From Gracilimonas sp046602855 (GTDB lineage Bacteria; Bacteroidota; Rhodothermia; Balneolales; Balneolaceae), in contig NZ_JBKINJ010000001.1 in the NCBI RefSeq assembly GCF_046602855.1, positions 62,001 through 126,000 of the forward strand: DNA of 64,000 bases. Direction: 5' to 3'. A model generated the notes under the pieces. That model was not told the DNA's origin and made no database searches. It saw only the letters and a list, made by a program, of their open reading frames with translations. Shown one piece after another: positions 1 to 8,029 of the stretch. The number at the start of each line of letters is the position of its first letter. Position 1 is the stretch's first letter. The translations under genes were made by a program, and so were the position numbers.

Positions 1-2134
1 TATTTCCCTCCACACCTGGAATATCAGAATCGAGATATTCGGATTGCGTGATGGCCGTATTGGCAAATAGACTGAATTTAAGGTGCCGGGAATCCTTGCC
101 GATTGTGGGCAATACATTGAGTTCAACCAAGCTTTCCATACCATACATAAAAGCCTGACCTATATTTCCCCTAAATCGAACCACACGGCCTGTTTCCTCT
201 CTCTCTCCATCTGCGTTAGTGCGGGTCTCAGCTCTGAGTACCTCGCCGAGGCGGTTATCATACATCAGGCCAAAACCACCGATATCATAAGAAAATGATT
301 CCCCTATGCGACCTCGAATGCCAAAATCTGTGGTAAAGCCACTTTCGTCAGTAATGTCTGGATCTACTTGAAATGTGGGATTAACTATACGGATATCATT
401 AAAAGTGACAGAGCGATAATTCTGAGAGAGATTTCCATATAACTCCGTTCGTGTATTGGGGAGATAACTGATTCCTGCTCCAAGCAACACAAAGCTGCGT
501 TGAAATTTACGGTTATCTTCAAAAGTCTCATTCTGAATTGGATTTCCGGCCAGATCAAAATTGATGCGCTTGAAGGATCCCTCACTTCGGGTGTTGATAT
601 ATTCAAATCGAAAGCCCGGGGTAATGGAGAAGTTGTCTCTCAGGTAAAAAATATTCTCCCCAAAAACAGCAACATTACGATTAGGAAAAACGAAATCAGA
701 CTGGTTTGGATAATTAGGGAATTGTCGGTCAGCCAAGATAAAATCGGCTTCTGTGCTTGCTGAACCGGGACCCTGAATCGATTCATTGTTAGATTGGTAA
801 TATTTTGAACCGATCAAAAAAACTGAATTCATATCAGCGATCTTATAGCGATTTAAAAAGCGAATTTCAGTTCCAAAATTGTTGAAGTTACCAAGTATCA
901 GATCTCGAGGTGCATTCAGATCATCTTCCTGTGACACGCGGTTAGTTCGAAACCCTACTGATTTTCGCGAGGCATCTAGTCCATAAGCCAATAGGCTCAG
1001 TCTAGTTCTGTATGAAAACCGGTGTTCGAGTTTTAGTGAAGCCAATTTCCAATCCACTTCAAACCAATTGCGGTTTCGGTTGCTCACGGTTGGATCACTA
1101 TAAAATTGGGCATCTGTGAGACCGCCGGGCTGTTGGGCGAGATAGTACAAATAAGTAAAATCGGTACTCAATGTTGTGTTTTCCCCAAGCTTGTAATCGG
1201 TGTAGAGATAAACGTTCTGAGAATTAAAATTGGAGTTGGGACGGAAACCATCCCCTTCTTTATAGTTAAAATAGCCATAATAGCCAAGATCTCCGGTGGC
1301 ACCGCTTAGACTGTTGAAAGAGGTAATAAGTCCATTAGATCCCGCTGATTGCCGGCTTGTGAATTCTATGTTACGATCTCTGACCGGTTTCTTCATCTTG
1401 AAATTTACTAGGCCGCCAAATTGTGTCCCATACTGCAGGGATGCAGCACCGCGAACAACCTGAATTTCCTCGATACCCTCTGCGGGAGGTGTGTAATAAC
1501 TTTCGGGATAACCGAGGACATCTGCACTGATGTCATAATTATTCTGCCGCATGTTAAAGTTGGAGGAACGGTTCGGATCAAGTCCACGTCCGCCAATATT
1601 AAGCTGCAAACCGGCATCATTTGATTCAAAAATATTTAATCCGGAGATCTGGCTGTATATCTGCCGTGCATTATTGGAAGAAGTATTGACCACCATTTGC
1701 TCTAGATTGATGACTTCATTTTTCTTACCCGCAAATATAGAAGTTCCTTCCACTTCCCGAAGACGCTGCATGGCAAACACTTTTTCTCTTTGCTCCACGA
1801 TTGCCACCTCAGACATTTCTCGCGACAATTTCTTCAACTCGATGTAGATATTGGCATTTTTTGTGTCTAGCACAATGGGACGCTGTTCTACCTCATAGCC
1901 CAATTTATAGAAATACAAAAAATAGGTGCCATAGGGGAGGTTATTGATCTCAAAATAACCTTCTTCATTGGTTTGAAATGATTTTCCGGCGTTATTATCA
2001 TAGATCTCCACCATCTCGATGGGCTCTTTGGTTTCTGCATTAATAACATAACCAGAGATCTGGTGCTGAGCCTCAATCGACATCGAGCACCAACTAAATA
2101 GAAATAAAAAACTAAAGGCCTTTAATTTTATCAT
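1..2134 (-). CDS. TonB-dependent outer-membrane receptor, FecA-like (3' end outside window)
   Basis: The reading frame stays open from the ATG at 2134 to the window edge (711 codons), so the last beta-strands are missing. A signal peptide ends near residue 23 (SIEAQ). Residues about 25-105 form a carboxypeptidase-regulatory-like domain with the typical GYVINAETKEPIEMVEI start. The plug follows at about 130-255, with GGRGLDPNRSSN, an EEIQVVRGAASLQYGT segment and GGLVNFKMKKP, and then long aromatic-rich beta-barrel repeats. This plug pattern is typical of FecA-type ferric-citrate/siderophore receptors. The substrate is inferred only. The start overlaps the end of the upstream HTTM gene by 23 bp, so translation is probably coupled. 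It is the last gene of a DUF4856-imelysin-HTTM-receptor locus, which fits metal uptake across the outer membrane. Confidence 0.9.
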   Translation of the reverse strand, partial: MIKLKAFSFLFLFSWCSMSIEAQHQISGYVINAETKEPIEMVEIYDNNAGKSFQTNEEGYFEINNLPYGTYFLYFYKLGYEVEQRPIVLDTKNANIYIELKKLSREMSEVAIVEQREKVFAMQRLREVEGTSIFAGKKNEVINLEQMVVNTSSNNARQIYSQISGLNIFESNDAGLQLNIGGRGLDPNRSSNFNMRQNNYDISADVLGYPESYYTPPAEGIEEIQVVRGAASLQYGTQFGGLVNFKMKKPVRDRNIEFTSRQSAGSNGLITSFNSLSGATGDLGYYGYFNYKEGDGFRPNSNFNSQNVYLYTDYKLGENTTLSTDFTYLYYLAQQPGGLTDAQFYSDPTVSNRNRNWFEVDWKLASLKLEHRFSYRTRLSLLAYGLDASRKSVGFRTNRVSQEDDLNAPRDLILGNFNNFGTEIRFLNRYKIADMNSVFLIGSKYYQSNNESIQGPGSASTEADFILADRQFPNYPNQSDFVFPNRNVAVFGENIFYLRDNFSITPGFRFEYINTRSEGSFKRINFDLAGNPIQNETFEDNRKFQRSFVLLGAGISYLPNTRTELYGNLSQNYRSVTFNDIRIVNPTFQVDPDITDESGFTTDFGIRGRIGESFSYDIGGFGLMYDNRLGEVLRAETRTNADGEREETGRVVRFRGNIGQAFMYGMESLVELNVLPTIGKDSRHLKFSLFANTAITQSEYLDSDIPGVEGN

Positions 2135-3482
2135 TAAAAGGGAGTATCCAAGTACGGTATTTAAGTGAGGGTTCTATTTCTGTGAGATCGACTTCTGGAT
2201 CCACATAAGGCTGACTTCGACGGCCATTCAGAGCAACGTAGCTTTCCACAAAGATCTTGGGATCTTCAATACCTTGCTGTTGATAATGGTCTTCCAAAAA
2301 GTGTGCGTATTCCAGAATGAAATCCGGCTGACTGGACATCTGTTTTTCCTGAAAGCGAGTCAGGAATTGGGTGTTATCCACATAGAAACGCTGTTCGTTT
2401 TCGGAATCTACCACTTTGAAATTGGCATATCCGGCTTTTTCCATCAACATTACCCGCCACGAGAATCGGTAACCTTCTTCAGTCCAGAACAATTCACCTG
2501 GATAGAGCAGGTAACGAAAGGGGATAAGAAGTTGCAGAATGAAGAATATTATAACTACCCCAAGTGAGGCTTTTCGCAACCAGTCTTTCGAAAATTGGTA
2601 AGTTTTTCCGTTATCGAACAGTGATTTACTGATCTTGAGCCATTCAGAGACTTTGGTCAAGATCTTGTTGTGAAGCCCGGCATCAAAAAATATGAGAGCA
2701 CTGGCGATCATGATATAAGGGAACATACCTATGGGAAATAAAACACGGGTCAGTACATGAAAAATGACCACCATTGTAAAAGCGAAAATCCTTGTTCGTC
2801 GATAAAGAAGCAGAAAAGGAATAGTTAGATCGTAAATTGCACCGCTCCATGCAAACGCATAATGGGTCCAGGTTTGCTGCAAAATATCTCCTAAAAGTGG
2901 AATGGAATATTTGGCCGGTAACCAGATCTGCAAAGGCATGGCTTCAAATAACCAGTCAGAATTAAGTTTTGCCAGTCCGGCGTAGAAATAAACAATTCCC
3001 AGTAAAAGCTTGATTGAATCTATGGTCCATGCAGGTACTTCCTGTGAGCGAATCCCTTCATCACGCCAGGCATCCAGGGAGTAATAAGCGTGAGCCGGCA
3101 GAAAGATCATCAAAAAACTAAGAATACTGATGAAGTAATAATGATTCAGGTAGGTGGTTTTGTCCATCAGCTCTATATAGGTGAAGCTGATAAAAAATAT
3201 GATGATCGAGATGCGGTACTTAAAGCCCAAGGCAATAAAAAGCGAAGAAATTCCGCATATAAGAAAGATCAGATACGTCCATTCCCCTAAAGGTTGCACC
3301 CATTCAAATCCGTAGTACGAGAAAAAGAATTGTGGTTCAATATACAACTTGGATATCCAGCCATTAGCAACAAAACGAATGATGCTCCCTAGCATCAGCA
3401 TCCCGAATAAGATACGGAACACAGCTAATGGAGCAGCATTCTTGGTGCCAGAAAAATATGCGCGTACGGAGGATGTATTCAC
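2112..3482 (-). CDS. HTTM-domain (vitamin K-dependent gamma-carboxylase-like) membrane protein
   Basis: This is a 456-residue protein with about five to eight hydrophobic segments in residues 20-320 and a soluble tail of about 130 residues. The segment MDKTTYLNHYYF (residues 106-117) matches the HTTM/VKGC signature; its Lys108 aligns by motif with the catalytic base lysine of human gamma-glutamyl carboxylase (DKTSWNNHSYL). In eukaryotes the fold carboxylates glutamate using reduced vitamin K. Bacterial HTTM proteins are mostly uncharacterised, so this activity is not established here. The start lies 3 bp after the imelysin gene, and the end overlaps the TonB receptor start by 23 bp, so it is tightly embedded in the locus. 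It may modify, or act with, the neighbouring lipoproteins or receptor; that is inference. Confidence 0.85.
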   Translation of the reverse strand: MNTSSVRAYFSGTKNAAPLAVFRILFGMLMLGSIIRFVANGWISKLYIEPQFFFSYYGFEWVQPLGEWTYLIFLICGISSLFIALGFKYRISIIIFFISFTYIELMDKTTYLNHYYFISILSFLMIFLPAHAYYSLDAWRDEGIRSQEVPAWTIDSIKLLLGIVYFYAGLAKLNSDWLFEAMPLQIWLPAKYSIPLLGDILQQTWTHYAFAWSGAIYDLTIPFLLLYRRTRIFAFTMVVIFHVLTRVLFPIGMFPYIMIASALIFFDAGLHNKILTKVSEWLKISKSLFDNGKTYQFSKDWLRKASLGVVIIFFILQLLIPFRYLLYPGELFWTEEGYRFSWRVMLMEKAGYANFKVVDSENEQRFYVDNTQFLTRFQEKQMSSQPDFILEYAHFLEDHYQQQGIEDPKIFVESYVALNGRRSQPYVDPEVDLTEIEPSLKYRTWILPFNDKIKGL

Positions 3483-3485
3483 AAC

Positions 3486-4595
3486 TTAATCACCGTCGGC
3501 ATCCACATAATCTACATTGATATTCAATGCCTGAAGCATATCTACCTTCAGGTTAACAACATTCCTTTGAAGCTCATCGTAGGTGGCAAGCATAAGGCCG
3601 TTATCAGTTTCAACCTGAACAGCAAGATCGTTATTTAAAGCCTCTGACTCGACTTTGGCGTCTTCAAATTGATCGTTAATGATAGATGTAAGATCTGCAC
3701 CGTTTTTCATTGTATTTAGGTAATCCAGGTAATCATCCAGGCTTTGTCCCTCAATCTGTCCATCAAAATGAATCCCATTGAAGAATTTGATACTGGCTGT
3801 CAGGGCTTCATTGAATAAAGCTTTAGAGAATCCTTTACTGTAATAAGCTTCAACATGGCTGCTCAGTGGAGAACCGGAAAAGACCCCGGCAGGAATTCCG
3901 ATCTTGCCTGCACGAAGATGTTTTTCGTAATAATAAATGTAATCATTCACCATCATGTCGAGGGAAGAATTTGCCCCGTTTCCAGAGTTAGAAACAAATT
4001 CATCCCGAAACCCGGAAGTCCAGTTACTCATTACCTGATTTGTCAGGACATCAATTCGTTGTGTTAGATCTGTCAGATAGACTCGGTAGTTTTGGGCATT
4101 GGTATTGATTGTATAGTAAGAAAGTATTTCTGCATCATCTTCACCCAAACCATGAAGCAGGTAATCCAGGGCCGGTAACCCCTGACTATTATTCAAGGAT
4201 GGAAGTTCAAGATCATAAGCTCCCTCGCTGATATTTTGTATGATCTCAGTAGTGTCAGTTGGATATACATTCAGATTATCCCGAAAACGAAGTTGCATAG
4301 CTTCTCCCATCTCGAACATGGATACATTCTGAAATGCGAGATAGGCTGTTTCCCATTTTGCACGAAGATTCTCAAGATTTTGTTGGGTGGGCTCTGCAGA
4401 AAAGCTTTCAGCAGAGGCATGAAGCTGAGAGGTTGACTCTGTAAAGTTGGCAAATGCGGGGATAATGATGTTATCTGCCCAGTTTATAAGGATAGCTTCA
4501 CGATCAAAATCGTCAGGAGTAGGACCGGAAGGTCCGTTATCGCTACAGCTCCATAATATGAAGACGGTTAGTAATAAAATGAAATATTTCTTCAT
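3486..4595 (-). CDS. Imelysin-like (IrpA-type) lipoprotein
   Basis: A 369-residue protein with a lipoprotein signal: the hydrophobic stretch ends in WSC-S, so Cys17 should be lipidated. The rest is helical with the imelysin look: LRAKWETAYLAFQNVSMFE near 80-98, YPTDTTEI, then GLPALDYLLHGLG near 140-152. Imelysins (M75/IrpA) are iron-regulated periplasmic or surface proteins linked to iron uptake. The canonical GxHxxE metal-site motif would fall at GLPALD, where His is replaced by Pro and Glu by Asp; this subgroup therefore may not bind metal in the classical way. It lies 69 bp behind the DUF4856 gene with a terminator-like hairpin between them, and 3 bp ahead of HTTM. Confidence 0.88.
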   Translation of the reverse strand: MKKYFILLLTVFILWSCSDNGPSGPTPDDFDREAILINWADNIIIPAFANFTESTSQLHASAESFSAEPTQQNLENLRAKWETAYLAFQNVSMFEMGEAMQLRFRDNLNVYPTDTTEIIQNISEGAYDLELPSLNNSQGLPALDYLLHGLGEDDAEILSYYTINTNAQNYRVYLTDLTQRIDVLTNQVMSNWTSGFRDEFVSNSGNGANSSLDMMVNDYIYYYEKHLRAGKIGIPAGVFSGSPLSSHVEAYYSKGFSKALFNEALTASIKFFNGIHFDGQIEGQSLDDYLDYLNTMKNGADLTSIINDQFEDAKVESEALNNDLAVQVETDNGLMLATYDELQRNVVNLKVDMLQALNINVDYVDADGD

Positions 4596-4614
4596 GACAA
4601 ATAGATTTTAAAAC

Positions 4615-4645
4615 AAAAAAGCCGGCAACGATCTAGAATGCCAGC
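4615..4645 (-). terminator. Attenuator-like hairpin between DUF4856 and imelysin genes
   Basis: Read on the minus strand, GCTGGCA and TGCCGGC form a 7-bp stem (one G-U pair) around an 11-nt loop, followed at once by six T. It sits between two genes that otherwise look co-transcribed, so it probably limits read-through from the DUF4856 gene into imelysin-HTTM-receptor, giving more of the first lipoprotein. Confidence 0.7.
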
Positions 4646-4664
4646 TTAATTATAAAAGATTATT

Positions 4665-5876
4665 TTAACTAGCGGCTTGTTCTACAGTGAAATCAAATTG
4701 AGCCGCAATCGTTTCAGACATATCGTCCAATACACTTGGTTCAATATCCCACAGCCCCTCTCCGTCTTCTAATTGATCCAACATAACATCAATTTCCTGT
4801 GAAGAAAGGTAAGGACTATCAGAATTTGGAACCCGACTAAATTTCAGGCTAAACATGAAACCATAGGCTTCAGAGAGATCGTGAAATGCTGCTCCGTAAT
4901 CAGGGGTGGATTGCTCTAGGGCGCTTTTCCCGGACTGCAGGTAATAGATAGCACGAACAGCTATTACTGTAGAAATATTTTCACGAATAGTTTGTGCTTG
5001 TTGATCGCGTATGTCGTAAGCACCGGCTTCAATTGCAGCACGACCAAGTATAAAGGCTTCAAAGGTCTCCTGTGCAATTCCGGTGAAATCATCGTCATTG
5101 TCAACACGACCCAGGTAGGTATTCAAAAAGCCGCTACCTTGACCCACAGTTGGATTGGAAGGATTATCAGCGTTTCCGAATAAATATCCATATGCTTCAT
5201 CCCATTTGTGCTCCATGTTAGTGTAGTTAGCGTTTTCTGCAAGAGTACCATTGTTATTGTCTTCTCGGTTGGTACCGGCGTCTAATACAGAGGTGCTTAG
5301 ATAGTTGTTCAGCATTTGATCGGTCATTAAGGCACCGATCAAACTCTTACCTACTAGTTGATTGTATTCAAAGCCTTTGCTATTTACATAGCGTGTTGAT
5401 GACCCATCGGCAATTTGGCCTGGTTGTCCGGATGCTGCAAGTGAATTTTCATTAGGAAACACTTCATTTACTTGAGCACTCAACCAAAATTCGAATTGGT
5501 TTTTGATGTCAGCACTGAGCTGAGTATTAGAAGCGAAATAATCAGTGGAAGCTGCAACTTTACCTTTAATATTCTTGGTAGCTTCATTTAGCTCAGGGTT
5601 TTGAAATGGATCAGCATCGCCGCCCGTAGCAGTTTCATTCCGATACATTTCGAGAAGGAGTTCTTCGGTAGTATTATTAAAATCCATCATCGCAGAAATT
5701 AATTCTGTAGACATTTGTATTCGAGTCGTTTGTCCTGAAAATGACACAGAAGATTCACCATTTCGGGTAAATTCATAAGTGTCGGGCGCCGCGATAGATG
5801 GATCATTGTTAGAGTCGCAGGCAACAAATGCGACAGCAGATAAGATCGTGACAGATAATATTTTTGAAAGCTTCAT
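4665..5876 (-). CDS. DUF4856 domain lipoprotein
   Basis: A 403-residue protein with a lipoprotein signal (VAC-D, Cys20), then the DUF4856 start pattern PDTYEFTRNGESSVSFSGQT and further family-like blocks (FEAFILGRAAIEAG, ALEQSTPDYGAAFHDLSEA, YGFMFSLKFSR). The protein is mostly alpha-helical. DUF4856 has no established biochemical function. In Bacteroidota it commonly neighbours imelysin genes, which suggests the two similar helical lipoproteins act together in metal uptake. It is the first gene of the locus; a palindrome 32 bp upstream of the start is a candidate operator. The terminator-like hairpin behind it suggests it is made in excess over its downstream partners. Confidence 0.88.
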   Translation of the reverse strand: MKLSKILSVTILSAVAFVACDSNNDPSIAAPDTYEFTRNGESSVSFSGQTTRIQMSTELISAMMDFNNTTEELLLEMYRNETATGGDADPFQNPELNEATKNIKGKVAASTDYFASNTQLSADIKNQFEFWLSAQVNEVFPNENSLAASGQPGQIADGSSTRYVNSKGFEYNQLVGKSLIGALMTDQMLNNYLSTSVLDAGTNREDNNNGTLAENANYTNMEHKWDEAYGYLFGNADNPSNPTVGQGSGFLNTYLGRVDNDDDFTGIAQETFEAFILGRAAIEAGAYDIRDQQAQTIRENISTVIAVRAIYYLQSGKSALEQSTPDYGAAFHDLSEAYGFMFSLKFSRVPNSDSPYLSSQEIDVMLDQLEDGEGLWDIEPSVLDDMSETIAAQFDFTVEQAAS

Positions 5877-5907
5877 TAGTGTTACTGTTAATTAGTTGTA
5901 TTATTAT

Positions 5908-5922
5908 TTAGACTGATTCTAA
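5908..5922. promoter_or_regulatory. Candidate operator palindrome TTAGA-N5-TCTAA
   Basis: TTAGA and TCTAA are perfect 5-bp inverted arms around CTGAT, 32 bp upstream of the DUF4856 start. The TTAG...CTAA half-sites resemble iron-responsive DtxR/IdeR-type boxes, and the genes downstream look metal-related, but no regulator is encoded here and the assignment is inference. Confidence 0.35.
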
Positions 5923-6017
5923 GTTAAGGAGTCAAATAAAATGATGCAATTCTTATGTAGAATAAATCTAAATTAGGTAAAAATGTAGGGAGGGAATACC
6001 AAATAAGGCGGGTTAGA

Positions 6018-7520
6018 TCAATCGTGGCGACGAGGAGAGACGATCTCCATGACCTGGCTGAGTATATTTTTACTTACGCTGAAGATCTTTTCCTGATTAT
6101 TCATGGCAAGCATTCGAAGAACCATGCGTAACTCAGCGAGAAGGATAGGTGGATTGTTGATGAGGGTATCTTCGGCTACAACTTCATTCCAGTCAATACC
6201 TTTTTCAAATTTAACTCCGGCGCGTGCCATGGTTCTAATATAAACATTGGCCATCAGGCCATAACCAATGGTGGTTGGGTGCAATCCATCGAGGCTGAAA
6301 ATACCGCCTTTATAGATCTTGCCCTCATCATTTAGTCTGATGAAGTCTGTGGTCAGTTTTATGTCACCTGATTCATCAACCAGATGTTTTGTGGATTCTC
6401 TGTTAAGAAGAGCCTCTCCGAGTCCATGAGGAAGGTCACGAACCATCTCTCCACCTAATCGACGCCTTGCAAGTCCGGCTACATTTCTTGCTATCGGGAC
6501 TGCCGTCCACCCATAATCATCAGCAACCTGTCTTATGATCTCGTTATAGGCGTCAATGGTAAAGTCGAGCTGAATGGCCTGATCTTTGGTTAGATGCGGA
6601 TGTTTGTCAGGGTGGAAGTCTTCATCCCAAATCCAGAAACGGGTGTAATAATCAAAATAACCTAATCTTTTACTTGAAAGATTTGAATTTACACCACGGA
6701 TAACGGGAGGAATTGTCACGTATGGTATGGTGGGTACAAAAACTCTTTTGGCATCAAGAGTTGAGACCTTTTCAGCCAGTTTTCGATATTGCTGTTCAAA
6801 GTGTTCCGGACGGTAAACCGTGTAATTACGGTCACCCGGAAAAGCTTCCAGGTCGTCATCATCTTCGGTCCATATAAGCTTTAGGTCGGTTACGGCAGCA
6901 AGAATATTATTATGGCCATGGCAGACGATCAGGTTTTCTATTCCACCGTTTTCAGACAGTATTTGGGCATTGTCGATCTGAGACCGGCTTTCGTGTTCTT
7001 CTTTGAGAGTAGGATTCAAAACCAAGCGCGCTGTGGTGAATTTGGCATGCTCAGGCAGCATGTTGAATACTGTAAACGATTCTGGATTGTTTTGAATGTA
7101 TTCGCGACTGTTCTTTTCAGTTACCATCCAGGAATCGCTGATGTTGAAACCCCAGACCGATTGATTGTGGTAAGGTGTGGTACGTTCCACCGAAAGCTCT
7201 TTCATTCCACCTTTCCAATATTTTTTTATCCTTTTAAAGGTCGTGAACATATATTTGGATGCGGAGAGAAATTCTAACAGTTCGATCTCATCTCCATATT
7301 TTTCGGATAGCCCTCTCACTAAAACCTCAATATTCAGTGGGATACCGGCCTGTGCTGTAAAACTGGGCTGATCGAAATCAGGCATTGGTTCAAAACATCT
7401 TCGGATGAAAGATGGAAAGTTAATATCGGTTCTGTAAATACCGCCGTTGTTGAAGCCCTGTGTAAGGCTGTCACCGATAACTACCAGTTTGTGTTTAGCT
7501 TCTTTCTTTTTACGGAACAT
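6018..7520 (-). CDS. SGNH/GDSL-family hydrolase
   Basis: A 500-residue protein with the SGNH blocks in order. Block I is VVIGDSLTQGFNNG (nucleophile Ser18), a GHNN motif in LIVCHGHNNIL near residue 204 corresponds to block III (GxND-like), and DGLHPTTIGYG near 425 holds the Asp-His pair of block V. These support an esterase/lipase-type enzyme; the substrate cannot be told. It is about twice the usual SGNH length, the extra part lying between blocks I and V. There is no signal peptide (MFRKKKEAKHK start), so it appears cytoplasmic. It is probably a single gene; 141 bp separate its end from the DUF4856 start. Confidence 0.8.
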   Translation of the reverse strand: MFRKKKEAKHKLVVIGDSLTQGFNNGGIYRTDINFPSFIRRCFEPMPDFDQPSFTAQAGIPLNIEVLVRGLSEKYGDEIELLEFLSASKYMFTTFKRIKKYWKGGMKELSVERTTPYHNQSVWGFNISDSWMVTEKNSREYIQNNPESFTVFNMLPEHAKFTTARLVLNPTLKEEHESRSQIDNAQILSENGGIENLIVCHGHNNILAAVTDLKLIWTEDDDDLEAFPGDRNYTVYRPEHFEQQYRKLAEKVSTLDAKRVFVPTIPYVTIPPVIRGVNSNLSSKRLGYFDYYTRFWIWDEDFHPDKHPHLTKDQAIQLDFTIDAYNEIIRQVADDYGWTAVPIARNVAGLARRRLGGEMVRDLPHGLGEALLNRESTKHLVDESGDIKLTTDFIRLNDEGKIYKGGIFSLDGLHPTTIGYGLMANVYIRTMARAGVKFEKGIDWNEVVAEDTLINNPPILLAELRMVLRMLAMNNQEKIFSVSKNILSQVMEIVSPRRHD

Positions 7521-7660
7521 TATTTTGTATGACTAAAGCATGCACGCTAAGGAAGATACTTAAGTGACAGACTATTCAAAATCCAATAAATGTATAGTAG
7601 GTTTTCAAAGGGAATACTAACTATTTTCAGTTCAGAAATTTAAAGTAAAAAAAACACACC

Positions 7661-8029
7661 ATGTCAGACAAGAACCGTTTAGAACAATTCAGAGAAGAGC
7701 GTGAGATCATGAATGAGAAAGTGATGGACCTGGATCATCTGGGTATCAAGCGTTTCTTCAACATGGACACAAACACCTATAGGGATGGGGCTCTATCTTC
7801 GCAAACCAAAGAACTCCTTGGCCTTGTTGCCTCCGCTGTACTTCGCTGCAATGATTGCATTGATTACCACCTCGAGCAATGTGCAAAAACCGGTTCTACC
7901 AAAGCCGAAGTCATAGATGCCCTGAATGTAGCTTTGATCGTGGGGGGAAGTATAGTCATACCGCATTTACGTCATGCTACGGTTACCCTGGAATTACTTG
8001 AAGAAGAGGGGACTCTTAAAACTGATTAG
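7661..8029 (+). CDS. Carboxymuconolactone decarboxylase/AhpD-like protein
   Basis: A 122-residue protein with the CMD-fold helix and the CxxC...H motif (Cys63-Asn-Asp-Cys66, His70: RCNDCIDYHLEQC). In AhpD these residues form the peroxidase-linked disulfide active site. The GGSIVIPHLRHA tail fits the family. The likely role is thiol-based peroxide or alkylhydroperoxide reduction, though many CMD proteins are uncharacterised. Its stop overlaps the stop of the opposite-strand epimerase-like gene by 4 bp. Confidence 0.85.
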   Translation: MSDKNRLEQFREEREIMNEKVMDLDHLGIKRFFNMDTNTYRDGALSSQTKELLGLVASAVLRCNDCIDYHLEQCAKTGSTKAEVIDALNVALIVGGSIVIPHLRHATVTLELLEEEGTLKTD

